Origin: Medicago truncatula
Taxonomy: Eukaryota; Streptophyta; Magnoliopsida; Fabales; Fabaceae
DNA: 64,000 nt
Reading direction: 5' to 3'
Assembly: GCF_003473485.1 (NCBI RefSeq)
Contig: NC_053045.1
Coordinates: 38,228,494-38,292,493, forward strand
Positions 24,601-35,295 of the stretch are shown one piece after another. Every line of letters begins with the position of its first letter. The stretch's first letter is position 1. The notes under the pieces were generated by a model, which saw nothing but the letters and a program-made list of their open reading frames with translations, did not search any database and was not told where the DNA came from. The position numbers and the translations under genes were made by a program.

Positions 24601-24887
24601 AATAAAACCTCAAACACTTTCTCCCCCCCATTCTTAACATAAGTAAATTTCCTTTTTCATAAGTAGCATTAAAAATAAAGCGTAGAAATAAACTTAGGAG
24701 AACGGTTCTTATGGAATACCATGATCGTTCCGGGTGCCTAACACCTTCCCGTAGCGAAAACGACCCCCGAACTTAGAATCTAAGGGTTTTTTCTCAATTT
24801 CGCCCTTCCCAAGAAAAAATAGAGAATATCAAAGATTGAAAGGTTCAAGCCTAATTTATGACTTGACACCCGAAAATCGCGATAACA
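21656..24887 (+). mobile_element. Solo LTR, Ogre-type Ty3/gypsy (Tat lineage)
   Basis: Starts TGTTATACCCTGATTTTGGA and ends CCCGAAAATCGCGATAACA, with a 5-bp duplication ACGAT at 21651-21655 and 24888-24892. At 3232 bp it fits the very long Ogre LTRs of legumes. A TATA box (CTATAAATAG, about 22290) follows the first 600 bp, marking the U3/R boundary, and a GC-rich leader lies near 23020-23080. No internal region or second LTR is present, so the copy was reduced by recombination between LTRs. Exact target duplications suggest it is not very old. Confidence 0.85.
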
Positions 24888-24997
24888 ACGATGGTGCGGT
24901 AAGACCTAGTTGTATAGAGGGGAGGCGTTATAAGAAATGTTAACGGGATGTTAAATCTAGACAACAAATTATTCATTTTGGCCTACTTTACTATATA

Positions 24998-25142
24998 CTC
25001 CCTCCGTTTTAAAATATAAGTAAATTTTACTTTTTAGGTTCATTCAGTTAATGATCTATGTGGTTCATAATATAGACCACATACATCATTAATTGAATGA
25101 ACCTAAAAAGTAAAATTTGCTTATATTTTGAGACGGAGGGAT
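24998..25142. mobile_element. Stowaway-type MITE
   Basis: Near-perfect palindrome: CTCCCTCCGTTTTAAAATAT at the left is mirrored by ATATTTTGAGACGGAGGGA at the right, and the core AGGTTCATTCAGTTAATGA is also inverted. TA flanks (24996-24997 and 25143-25144). Confidence 0.88.
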
Positions 25143-25989
25143 TACTTTGTAGGGGCACTTTCTTATCATCTTTATTTACATTCCAATAAAAAAAATATAT
25201 TGCCTTTTTTATACAAAAAAAAAAAAAAAAAAAAAAAGCAAACTCTTTGAACCCTCATTTTTCTGTACATGGTCAGTACATTAAACACATAACTAGTTCA
25301 TGAATCAGTTTAAAATAAAAAATAAAAAAATTGGTGAATAAACCATTAAGATTAATTTGATTGAATGATATTATGTTTACAAATTTATGTCGATCCAATG
25401 ATATTTCAACAGCAATTAAGCATTATTTCACTTACCATTTTATAAGGATTATAAACATACTTAATTGTTTTTAACAAAAACAAATTTAGTTGAATTGAAT
25501 CTGAAATGTTTGAAAAACGTTAGAGTTACATACAAATTAGAATTTAGCTATATAGGTTCCCTACTCTTTGTTGAGACAGTTAGGCTTTGTTTGCGAGTTT
25601 TGAGGGGAAGAAAAGGAAAGGCTGAGGAGGGGAAGGGAAGGAAAGGGAAGGAAGGGAGAAAGGAGGGAAAACCTTCCCTTTGTTCGGGAGTTAAAACACC
25701 AATAAGGAAAGGAGATGAAGGGCTTATGTTATAATTTTCCTATTTTACCCTTTTTTTCTCTTAAAATTAATACATTATGTTATACTTTGTAATTTATCTT
25801 CTAATTTATTCAAAAGAGCTTATCTCATGAAAAACAATACATATAAAGAATAAATAAAAACTTATTACAATCACTTTATAAAAAACAACTTATTACGGTC
25901 TCTTTTTAAAAAATAGCTTATCTCATGAAAAACAAATTATTACGATCTTTTTTTTTTTTTTTAAAAAGCAACTTATTCAAAACAGCTTA

Positions 25990-26860
25990 TTAATGCAAAA
26001 CAACTTATTACGATCTCTTTTTTCAAAAACAGCTTCTTTATGCAAAACAACTTATTACGACATCTTTTTCAAAAACCGCTTATTCAAAACAACTTATTTA
26101 TACAAAACAGCTTATTACGACATTATTTTCAAAAACAACTTATTTAAAACAGCTTATTTATGCAAAACAGCTTATTACGACATCTTTTTCAAAAACCGCT
26201 TATTCAAAACAGCTTATTTATACAAAACAGCTTATTACGACATCATTTTCGAAAACAACTTATTTAAAACAGCTTATTTATGCAAAACAGCTTATTACGA
26301 CATCATTTTCGAAAACAGCTTATTCAAAACAGCTTATTTATACAAAACAACTTATTACGACATCATTTTCGAAAACAGCTTATTCAAAACAGCTTATTTA
26401 TACAAAACAACTTATTACGACATCTTTTTCAAAAACCGCTTATTCAAAACAACTTATTTATACAAAACAGCTTATTACGACATCATTTTCGAAAACAACT
26501 TATTTAAAACAGCTTATTTATGCAAAAACAGCTTATTACGACATCTTTTTCAAAAACAGCTTATTTATACAAAACAACTAATTACGACCTCTTTTCAAAA
26601 AACAGCTTATTCAAAACAGCTTATTTATGCAAAACAGCTTATTACAACCTCTTTTAAAAAAACAGCTTATTCAAAACAGCTTATTTATGCAAAACAGATT
26701 ATTACGACCTCTTTTCAAAAAACAGCTTATTTATGCAAAATAGGTTATTACAACCTCTTTTTAAAAAACAGCTTATTCAAAACAGCTTATTTATACAAAA
26801 CAGATTATTACGACATCTTTTTCAAAAACCGCTTATTCAAAACAACTTATTTATTTTCAA
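25990..26860. repeat. 60-bp tandem array inside the Harbinger element
   Basis: About 13-14 units of 60 bp. From 26041 to 26520 units are exactly 60 bp and in register; afterwards they shorten and drift. Each unit contains three CAGCTTATT-like words and TTACGACATC. Because 60 is divisible by three, the array gives a 303-codon plus-strand frame with a 20-residue period, which I regard as a by-product. Confidence 0.9.
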
Positions 26861-27246
26861 TTAAATTAGAGAAAGTTTTTGACAAATATTTTACTTGTAA
26901 GTAAGACATTTAAAAATGAAAATGCAACATATCCTGTTATATCAATACATGACATAAAAATGACAAATGTGTCAAATATGCTAGTAACTAAATCCCAATA
27001 CAAGATTACAAAATTCTATACTAATGTCATAATCTAGGACTTCAAGATCCTCATTAGAGACCAAAACAATATGTAGAGATGAAACAACCATTAGTACCAT
27101 GATGATAGGTGGGTTCTAATATGTGATAGACAAACACTATCAATAGAGCTAATAGAGCTATTCATAAAATAAACAAGCTGCAATCTTCAACCTACTCATA
27201 CACCAATGCCAAGATATAACCTTGACTTGATGAGAAAATGGATAAA

Positions 27247-28136
27247 TTACCTTGACAAGTAACCTTGACCAACCATCGATTCTAATAGAAAACTCTTCCG
27301 CAAGTGTTTTGGAAGTCCAAGTAAAGCTCTAACCTTCTCAGAAAACTCTAGAAGATAAGAATATGCCCGAATGATCATATGACTATCCACTTGCAATTCC
27401 TCAAGAAGTTTAAAAACTTCTTCTTCTGAAATTGGAAGTTTTAAATTAGCTTTCTCATAAGCTGCAATGCTGTCTTTAAAATACTTATCATGAGATGCAG
27501 TACTCTCTCTAAAAGCATCAGCAACGTTCAAAAGGGCAGCTTTTATCCCTTCAACTTCATCTTCATCTCGGGACTTTCTAGATCTTTTGGCTCTAGGTTC
27601 TGGGGGAATTTGGACCTCAGGAGAAGTGACATCCTGCTCATTGCCGCCCTCTTGCAAACTCTCTAGTGTCACCTGGTCACTAGTACCAATGGATTCTGAC
27701 TCACGATTGAGGGGATGATTTTGGCGAATATCTTCATCATTCATAACCTTTCCTCCAGTGGCCCTTTCATCTCCACAAGCAATAACCAATTTGTCATAAT
27801 TGGCAAAAGGTTTGTTCATCCATTGTGCAGCTTCAGGTTTTGCCTATCAAAAAAAATTATAAAAAATTATGTTATAAAGCTTCAGAACATGCTAATATGC
27901 ATTCAAATAAGTTCCCATCAAATAAGTTATACAATTCAAATAAGTGCACATGCTGACATAGGTTCAGGCCATATATATAAGCAAGCAAACCCAATAACTC
28001 AATTAATGTAAGTTATAAGTATGTACCTCAATTAATGTTTTCCAAACTTCAGGTAAAGCATCCCACATATGTGTGTCTGATTTCCAAGCAAAACCGCTCA
28101 TGCCATTGAAAATGTCATGACATTTAGTAAAATTTC
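27247..28136 (-). pseudogene. Myb/SANT-like protein of the Harbinger element, 5' end lost
   Basis: Second Harbinger protein, which in active families binds DNA and helps the transposase into the nucleus. Two exons are visible: 28027 up to about 28136 (GMSGFAWKSDTHMWDALPEV, ending TLIE) and 27247-27843 (AKPEAAQWMNKPFANYDKLV to GQGYLSR), with a GT-AG intron and phase 0. The KPFPNYDKL-type motif is characteristic of the L10-interacting Myb-like family. A basic patch RAKRSRKSRDED lies mid-protein. No start codon or complete SANT domain precedes it: the sequence runs directly into the end of the transposase segment. Confidence 0.75.
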
Positions 28137-28139
28137 TTT

Positions 28140-28646
28140 TCACCAATTTCCAAGAATTTCTACCGGAATGCGTGATCCATCTGGTTGTTTGAGATAGGTA
28201 CGCCCTATCTCAATTATTGATCGGAGCACCCGATGAAAATGACGACTAGTAGCTTCGCCAGAGCGTCGGAACCAGAATTGAATCTCTCTATTTCTAACAT
28301 TGTGTGTTAGAAGGTAAAGAGTTTTAGCAACTTGTTCCTCTACGGTTACCCTTTGTGTTGGTAGAAGACCACCTTCTTGTTGTAATATAGAGCATAAGTC
28401 CAAAAACGCCTTAGGACTCATTCTTATTATCTTCCGACCTTCACTAGTAGCAACTATATTCATTATCTTATTGCGTACTCTATCCTTCTCAAGAGTCAAA
28501 CTACGATCAACTATCCTACTTTGAGAATGGATTTTAATCCTATAGTAACAAACTACAAGACATATGACATGAACAAGTGTCATTCGAAGTCTTGCTCTCC
28601 ATCTAATCAATTCCATAATTGTTTGACGAGCCATTTCATGATCCAT
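28140..28646 (-). pseudogene. Harbinger transposase, N-terminal part only
   Basis: 168 residues starting MDHEMARQTIMELIRWRARL. The block MSPKAFLDLCSILQQEGGLL, TVEEQVAKTLYLLTHNVRN, FRRSGEATSRHFHRVLRSI is the N-terminal region of plant HARBI1-like nucleases (DUF8040 type). The DDE nuclease domain that should follow is absent: the frame stops soon after PVEILGNW, four bases before the Myb-like remnant. A single deletion removing the transposase C-terminus and the Myb-like N-terminus would explain both. Confidence 0.8.
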
Positions 28647-29339
28647 TTAAACTGAATCCAACACAAAATAATACATTTTTGTGAAACAAACAACATTTAT
28701 TTATAATAATAGTGAAATCATAATAATAGTGATTATACAGTATCCATTGAGTAGATATGATTCACTCTAAAAAATCAAATAGCAAAACAGAAATCAAATT
28801 GTGAATCAAACACAAAAACATAAATCAAATCGTGAATCAAACAGCAAAACATAAATCAATTCATGAATGAAATAGCAAAAGGAAAAGAAATTGGAAAAGA
28901 ATGGAAGATAGTTTGAGATTGATACCAGAAGAAAGAGGATCGAGAGAGATGAAGGAAACTGTGTTGTTTTCCTTCTCCGTCGTTCGCCGCCGTTCAGGTT
29001 GAGATCGCCATTCACGTCGCCGTCGGGAGAAAAGAGAGCGTGCACAGTTACAGTGAAATGAGTCGTTAGAATGAGATGAAATTAGGTTAGGGCTAAAATT
29101 GGAATTTTGTATTATTGTAAGGGTAATATGGTCAATTTGTATCTTTAACCCTCCAAAACCCCCCAAATTGGGGGAACTCTAAAATTGGACAAATTAACCC
29201 CATCAAAACCCCCCAAAACCTTTCCTTTGTTTTTTTAAAACTCACAAACAAGGGTTTAGCACTCACAAGCCTTTCCTTTCCCTCCCCTCCCCTCCAAAAC
29301 CCAACTCCCAAACAAAGTCTTAGTTGTATAATTCAAATC

Positions 29340-29620
29340 ATGACTAGATAGTTTGTTAGTTATTAAGCAACAAGTTAGCTATTAAGACTGAATTAGTAAG
29401 TTAGTTAGTTAGTTAGAAATAACTTGATCACATGATTACTTGTTAGTCAAGTAACCGTAGTTTGTAGCATAATATATATAGAAGGTTAATGCATCTTGTA
29501 TTTTCATTCTTCTCTATTCGATAAAGTATTACAAAGTTTTCGTTCGTATTCTCATTCTTCTTCTAAATAATTTATCATCTCACATAGTATATTCATAGCT
29601 TTTCAATCCAACAGAAACTA
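29340..29620 (+). mobile_element. Probable Ty1/copia LTR fragment
   Basis: TTAGTTAGTTAGTTAG, a TATATATAG box (about 29475), GGTTAATGCATCTTGTA and CAATCCAACAG-type end give the look of a copia LTR. It sits directly between the Harbinger element and the 3' end of WSD copy C. No target duplication identified. Confidence 0.45.
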
Positions 29621-29700
29621 AACTTGACAATAATAAAACTCCTCTTCAAACTCACACTGAAAGCCTCCCATGCCCCTCAGCTTCTTTATAGATAGTTTAT

Positions 29701-32549
29701 TTATAAATCTTTGTTCTTGTTGGGAATCCCCATTACTTCCTTGGATATGACCTCAAAGGCTCTTACTATGCACAACTTGAACTTCTGCTCATCAATAAAC
29801 CCTTTTTGTGTTTTCAAAGTAATTCTTAATATTCTTGTATAGCTCATAATTGCAATATTTATACTCTGCAGCCACAAAGGATAACATGTTATAGTGACAC
29901 TTTTTTTTTTAAGAGGATGTTATAGTAACACATTTTTATAATGTAATCCAACTAAGATGATGGTTGGTTACCTCAGGTCCACCGGTCATTGTAAAGTACA
30001 AGCCTTTAACAGGATGGTTTGCCAAAGCCATAGGTTCCACTGGCCCAATCAAATTGGATATTACAACACTTGAGTTTCTCAATGTACCATAGATATGTTT
30101 AGCAACAGCCTGCTTAAAACATGTTTATATATAGCAAGCTCAAGCATTTCAAAAACATGAAAAATAAATAAAAGACTTGGGATGTAATTTAGATATATAC
30201 ACACCTCATGTCCTCTTAATTTCAGCTCCATATCTAAGAGCCATTCAATAAGAAAAACAGTGAAAGCATTTCTCTTCCTCTTGATTATATTTTGTGCTTT
30301 CCAGACAAATTCTAAGGGGTTAGATAGGCTGACTTGGCACAACTTTGGGATTGGTATATGTAAGAAAGAAATATGATTCCCCCAAGGAGATTTTGAATCA
30401 GCCTTTGTCATATCTTGGATTGATTGGTAACTTCCAATGTTCCTGGTACTGAGCAACACCAATCCTGTAGAATTTGATGTTGTTGCCTTATTGTCAATCT
30501 CTTGCATGTATAGCCTAATCCCATAGAAAATTACCCCAGTAATCACATCATTTATTGTCTGCAGTACCAAAAAAAATAAAAAAAATAAAATTCAAATAAT
30601 TTAGGTTAATTTGATCAAACATATATAGTACCACAAGTGAAAAATTATAATTAAGGTGACCCAATATGGTGATGCAGCTCTAGATACCATAAGATTTAGA
30701 GAGAGTTTTGTAGTATGGTGTTTCGGTTGTATCAAACCGTTAGAGTGTTTTTAGATAGGAGAATGTTTTAAGTTAATGTAATGTTTTGACGAAATTCAAA
30801 TATTGTTTAGATGATAATATGAAGAATTTTCAAAATAAAGTAAATTTATGAACTATTTTGATCAAGTTAAATTTAGAAAATTTCAAATGAGGCATAAAAG
30901 TTAAAATTTTCAAATTTCTTCATTCTTATTATTTTTCAAATTTTACATTTTGGTCCTTACATTTTCCAAAATTTTCATATTGACCTTAATAAATTTCCAA
31001 AAATTGCAAAGTGACCCCTTTTTTGAAATTTCAAATTTACCCCTCAATTTTCAAATATTATAAATTGAATCCTCATCATTTTTTAAATTTGTTAATTGAC
31101 CTCTAATTTTAATTTTTAAATTTGGCCAAAAAAAATTAAAATTTATAAAGTTGTCCAAAAATGATGAGAATGAATTTTTTTTATTACTCCATCCAAACAA
31201 AAATATTTAGAAATGAAGGTAGTTTAATTGAATCATTTGAATTGCCTAGAATTTTAAATTCTTTAAAATTTCTCAATTATCTCATCCAAACACACTCTTA
31301 AGTTTAGAGAGGACTGCTTTTTGAGCGGAATGATTTTGACCTTGAAATTCTTTAGAGTGTGTTTGGATGAATGTATGTTTTGAGGTAATGATTTTGTAGG
31401 AAATTTAAATCCTTTTAGATAAATTTTAGTGTTTGGATGATTTTTTGAAGAATTTTCAAAATAATGAAAATTTATGAAGTATTTTATCCAACTTAAATTT
31501 AGAGAATTTCAAATAACACCTAAAAAGTTAGGAATTCCAAAAAAAATTCCCTTCTAATAGGTTAAGCCTAGATTCCCCACCTCCTAAAAAAAAAATATCT
31601 CTCTCAAACTAACGATCGATACAACTACAGCACCATACTACAGCGATAGAGGATTTAATTTGCAAATTGTAAACATATATAAATTAATCTTACCACTCCA
31701 AGCTTAGACTTGATCGTTTTGATTTCATCAAGAGAGAACGATAGGTTTGATAGTACACAAGGTTGAGACTCAACTCCTTCCTCACCATTCCATATAGGTG
31801 TTTTGTCATCTTTAAGCATTGAGCTTTTGGCTATGCTCCATCCAAAATCAGAGAAGGAATTGAAAAAGGGGAATATGGTTGAAGGGAACCACTTGAAAAA
31901 GCCTTTCTTGGGAGATAACAATTGTGATGGTTTGCGTGAAGGAAAAGACAAAGGAAGAGAAGGGTCATCAACTCTTTGTAGACAAGAAAGAAGAGCACCC
32001 ATGAGAGAGTAACCATCACCAAGTGCATGGTGAAGTTTGAATATCAAAGTTCCTTTAGCATTGCTTGTTGGATATTTAATTAAATGCATTTCCCAAAGTG
32101 GTTTGTCTTGTGGTGTTCTTTCCATCATAATCTTTGACACATAATCATCAAAATATTGATCATACAATTCAATTGATTCACTTTTAGGGAATATTGGAAC
32201 CTTCATATGATCTTCAGGCTTCGCCTCTATTTTTTTCCACATCATTTTGCCATCTTGATCTCTCACCTATATAAACATGTAGCATATATATGAATATATA
32301 AGTACAAGTACATGTTAGTATTTATTATATGAAACTTGTAAGAAAAAATAAACAACACGTATAAAGTACCATTATGGAGGAGAAGCGTGGATTGATAGGT
32401 AAGAAATTTTGGAACAAATACATTGTTTGAGAGTCGTCCATTGGAATTTCTAATTCTAAAAATCCGAAAACATATGAACATAAGGGTGGTGTATTGAAGA
32501 ATTGTCCACTTGGACTTACTGGCTCTGTTACATCTTCAAAGTTGTCCAT
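29701..32549 (-). CDS. WSD1-like: WSD1-like wax ester synthase/diacylglycerol acyltransferase, copy C
   Basis: Third tandem paralogue. Exons, all phase 0: 32370-32549, 31694-32266, 30205-30558, 29972-30109, 29701-29865; 469 codons. HHALGDG, KPLWE, NDV and SNLIGPVE are intact. Exon 1 is one codon shorter than in A and B (FQNFLP against FQHVFLP), an in-frame loss. Exon 2 is closest to copy B: most of its residues are identical, including SIAKSSMLKDDKTPIWNGEE. Intron 4 is only 106 bp, the probable ancestral form, while intron 2 (1135 bp) is swollen by two GAGTGTGTTTGGATG-type MITEs. Retaining its 95-bp intron 3 would shift the frame, unlike copy B. CTATAAG box about 32640. Confidence 0.9.
29886..29931. 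repeat. Poly-T micro-insertion in intron 4 of WSD copy C
   Basis: ATGTTATAGTGACAC (29886-29900) and ATGTTATAGTAACAC (29917-29931) flank ten T and AAGAGG (reverse: CCTCTT then A). Copies A (about 5379) and B (about 14430) have a single, uninterrupted version at the same place. Confidence 0.8.
30743..31297. mobile_element. Harbinger-like MITE in intron 2 of WSD copy C
   Basis: TTA duplications at 30740-30742 and 31298-31300. Ends GAGTGTTTTTAGATAG and, inverted, GAGTGTGTTTGGATGAG. 555 bp, AT-rich. Copy B lacks it at the same point (CAACCGTTACGTTTAGAGAGG). Confidence 0.75.
31355..31565. mobile_element. Second, incomplete MITE of the same family
   Basis: Starts GAGTGTGTTTGGATGAATG directly after TTA (31352-31354), only 57 bp from the previous copy, and again interrupts sequence continuous in WSD copy B. 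Its right terminal repeat is not recognisable. Confidence 0.6.
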
Positions 32550-32883
32550 TATAGTACTATAAGCACCGTGTTAGAAAGTAGAGACTAATATTAAATTGAC
32601 TATATAAAGAATGAAAACTTGTCTCTGGGATCTGCTACTTATAGAAAGAAGTTGTTAGGATTGATTTAGATTTGATTTAAAATTTAAAGTATGATGTTTG
32701 ATTTTATTTAAATTTAAAAGATAAAATTAATTGTTTAATTAGATAAAGAATGATAAAATTGTAAATAAAAGAACTCAAATAAATGAAAGAAGAAGAAAAA
32801 AAAGATACACCAAAAATTGCTATTTTTTAATAGATAATTTGGTTTACAAAGTCTCACGCCCCACCTCTTCTTAGGATACGATT

Positions 32884-33202
32884 GTGTTAAATCCCACCAC
32901 GATTGAGAGATTTTCTGAATAGTGAGGGTAATCATCACCTCACAAATCAATTTTGTGGAGTTGTGTTATGCTCAACCACGATTTTTAATATGGCGTCAGA
33001 GCCTCCTTCAAAATCCTTTGGATCACCTGCTATCTGGTTTACGTTATCGGACCACCCAACATTTATATTTATGCACCAAATCCAATAGTGTTGGGCGTGA
33101 GGGGGGTGTTAAAGATCCCGCATCAGTTGAGATATGGCCTGAATAATCTCATCTCACAAGTCGATTTTGTAAAGTTGTGTTAGGTTCACCACGATTTCTA
33201 AG
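32884..33202 (+). mobile_element. TRIM-like miniature LTR element
   Basis: Two diverged direct repeats of about 110 bp: 32884-32991 and 33089-33202, sharing GTGTTAAA, ATTTTGT, AGTTGTGTTA and CCACGATTT. A TGGCGTCAGAGCC sequence directly after the first resembles the initiator-tRNA primer site (TGGTATCAGAGC). The internal part is under 100 bp and non-coding. Diverged repeats indicate an old copy. Confidence 0.6.
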
Positions 33203-33425
33203 AGATCATCAACACAAGAGACACACTAATAATATTTCGGTTATAAAAGAATTTTTAAGATCCTTAAATAATTTTTATCAAAAAGTAAAAAAAAAAATCC
33301 GTGCATAATTGATATGATGAAATCATATCATTTAGATCTAAAGTGAAAGTGGCCGGTGCCCATTATGAGTGTGTAATTTCGGGTGACAAATTCAATACCT
33401 ACTTATCAATAAGTATCATTTTATC

Positions 33426-33562
33426 GTTCCCGTGAGCTTTGCTCAGTTGGTATGGACAAATGCATTTTATATGCAGGGGCTGGGGTTCGAACCCCGGACA
33501 CCTCACTTCTCCACATTTAAAATGTGTGAGCTCCAGCCACTAGGCTACCTGACCAAAAAAAA
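33426..33562 (+). mobile_element. tRNA-derived SINE, same family as 9618
   Basis: Exact 15-bp duplication AAGTATCATTTTATC at 33411-33425 and 33563-33577. A box GAGCTTTGCTCAGTTGG, B box GGGTTCGAACCCC, end CTACCTGACC then A. Confidence 0.92.
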
Positions 33563-33603
33563 AAGTATCATTTTATCTTCCATAAAAGTATGAAATATTT
33601 TAA

Positions 33604-33691
33604 TCTCAGTGAACTTAGTTCAGTTGGTATGAACAATGCATAAAATATATAAAGTTTGGGTTCAAATCCCGGCCACCATAAAAAAAAAAAA
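33604..33691 (+). mobile_element. Short related SINE
   Basis: A box GAACTTAGTTCAGTTGG, B box GGGTTCAAATCC, then CCACCAT and an A run. It lacks the tail module of the neighbouring SINE. No clear target duplication. Confidence 0.65.
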
Positions 33692-33699
33692 AATCTTTT

Positions 33700-34870
33700 T
33701 TGTCAACCCTCTTATTTTTATAAGAAAATTGTCATAATAATCAAGAGTTGGATTGGGAGTAGGTAAAATCTAGCCAATAATTATTTCATTGAGGAATCGA
33801 ATTCAAGTTCTCTTTTGACAATAAAAAAAAAAATCATTATTTGAAATCAATCTTTATGAATTATTTTTTTTTTTTATTAACACAACTAATCAAAATTGAT
33901 ATCATACTGAACTCAATATGATAATTGATATTGGTTTAGGGTTATATTTTAGAACTTTGTCGTTGTTTGCAAATGTTCATTTGTTATACTGAACCCAGGA
34001 TCGTTTTCGTGCCGCATGTGTTGTTCTTACGAGGGAGAGCAATAGGGGACTGGAACGATGATTTTACAAAAAATTAATGTAATGCATAAGTTGTTTAGAG
34101 CTTTATTTTTATAAAAAAAATTAAAAAAAAAAACTGTTTAGAGCTTTTTTTAGAGGATAAGTTGTTTAGAACTTTATTTTCAAAAAAATGTTGTGTGTTT
34201 GAAGTTTTGCAATATGATAGACATCACAGGAAGTGAGAAGGTTAACCTTATAGGTTGGAGATTTATCTTCATTGATGTATAAACCATTTCCATTATTATT
34301 TGTCCCACTCTTCATGGGACAAACTAACTTAGAGTATGGAAATCATTCAGTAACTCACATATGTCTATCGGTAGCTCTTATTGTACATATGTTATTAATT
34401 ATTCTTAACTACTTTTTTGTCCAGCTTTAAAATCAGAACTTCATTATCTACCTCAAAAAAAAAAAATCAGAACTTCTTTAACAAGTGAATGTCACTACTT
34501 TTCAACGAAAGACTTGCAACTTGGAAGCAAAATTAATGTAACATTTGACAATAATACCTTGGTTCGTTGGGGGTCATGCGTCAATATTACTCAAAGCGTT
34601 ATCGTTATGTAGGATTAGGCTTAGTCGCTTAGATGAATGAAAATAACAACACATGGCTGATTTAGTTCTGTGTAAACCTATAAGTTCTATTATATATAAA
34701 ATGTCGGTGACATTTATCAACATGTAGAGATATATTGAAGTGTCACAAGGTGAGATGTTGCCAAGTTGGTGACATTTATCTCCATGTACCAGAAAACCCT
34801 ATATTCACTATGTAAAGTTAGAGCATATAACTTTGTCAAGTTCAAAATTTACCTTTGTTCCAAGTCAAGT
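33700..34870. other. Intergenic; duplicated flank and micro-insertions
   Basis: Holds the 34300-34610 counterpart of 18950-19260. A word TGTTTAGAGCTTT is present three times at 34091-34180, separated by A and T tracts. No gene recognised. Confidence 0.5.
34429..34476. repeat. Poly-A micro-insertion with 14-bp duplication
   Basis: AAAATCAGAACTTC at 34429-34442 and 34463-34476 flank ATTATCTACCTC and eight A. The homologous flank at about 19078 has a single AAATCAGAATTT and no insert. Confidence 0.8.
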
Positions 34871-34877
34871 TTACTTA

Positions 34878-35254
34878 GGCTTTGTTTGCGAGTTTGGAGG
34901 GCAAAAGAAGGAAAGACTTGGAAAAAAAGGAAGGAGTAAGTGGAAGAAATAGAGGATATTGAAAGGAGGGGGGCTTTGAGGGACTTACTTTTCTTCAAAA
35001 TATAAAATCCTCCTCATTTGGGGGAACTAAAAAATTGTATTTGAGGGTTTTGGGGGGTGTAGGAGGGTTATATGAATTCTTCAAATTTAATATATGCTGT
35101 TGTAATATTCTTAAAATTAAAAATATATTAATCATAAGCATTATTTTTCACTCTCTAAAAAAATACTCATTAAAAAAATGTGAAAGATTTCTCAATTTTC
35201 CCTTGTATTTCTCCCAAAGTCTTTCCTCTCCCCTCCAATCTCTGAAACAAAGCC
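34878..35254. mobile_element. Harbinger MITE derived from the 25.6-29.3 kb family
   Basis: TTA duplications at 34875-34877 and 35255-35257. Ends GGCTTTGTTTGCGAGTTTGG and, inverted, GGCTTTGTTTCAGAGATTGG. It shares the TTTGGGGGAACTA subterminal word with the large element. 377 bp, non-coding. Confidence 0.85.
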
Positions 35255-35295
35255 TTAGTAAACAAGAATTAGATGCACAATAAAAACTGCATAGG

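Larger units (their letters stand above)
25583..29319 (-). mobile_element. PIF/Harbinger transposon, internally deleted
   Basis: TTA duplications at 25580-25582 and 29320-29322. Terminal repeats GGCTTTGTTTGCGAGTTTTG (left) and, inverted, GACTTTGTTTGGGAGTT (right), followed on both sides by G/A-rich (left) or C/T-rich (right) purine-strand-biased stretches. 3737 bp. It carries both expected gene types, a transposase N-terminal region and a Myb/SANT-like protein, plus a long 60-bp tandem array on the left side. The transposase catalytic domain is missing, so it is not autonomous. Confidence 0.85.

Noticed and set aside
25993-26904. 303-codon open frame with a 20-residue repeat
   Set aside because: It is the translation of a 60-bp tandem array inside a Harbinger transposon; the period is a multiple of three, so the frame stays open without selection. 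Opposite strand to the transposon genes.
27247-28646. A functional host gene made from transposase and Myb-like parts (domestication)
   Set aside because: The segment lies between intact Harbinger ends with TTA duplications, and both genes are truncated at a common junction; deletion is the simpler explanation.
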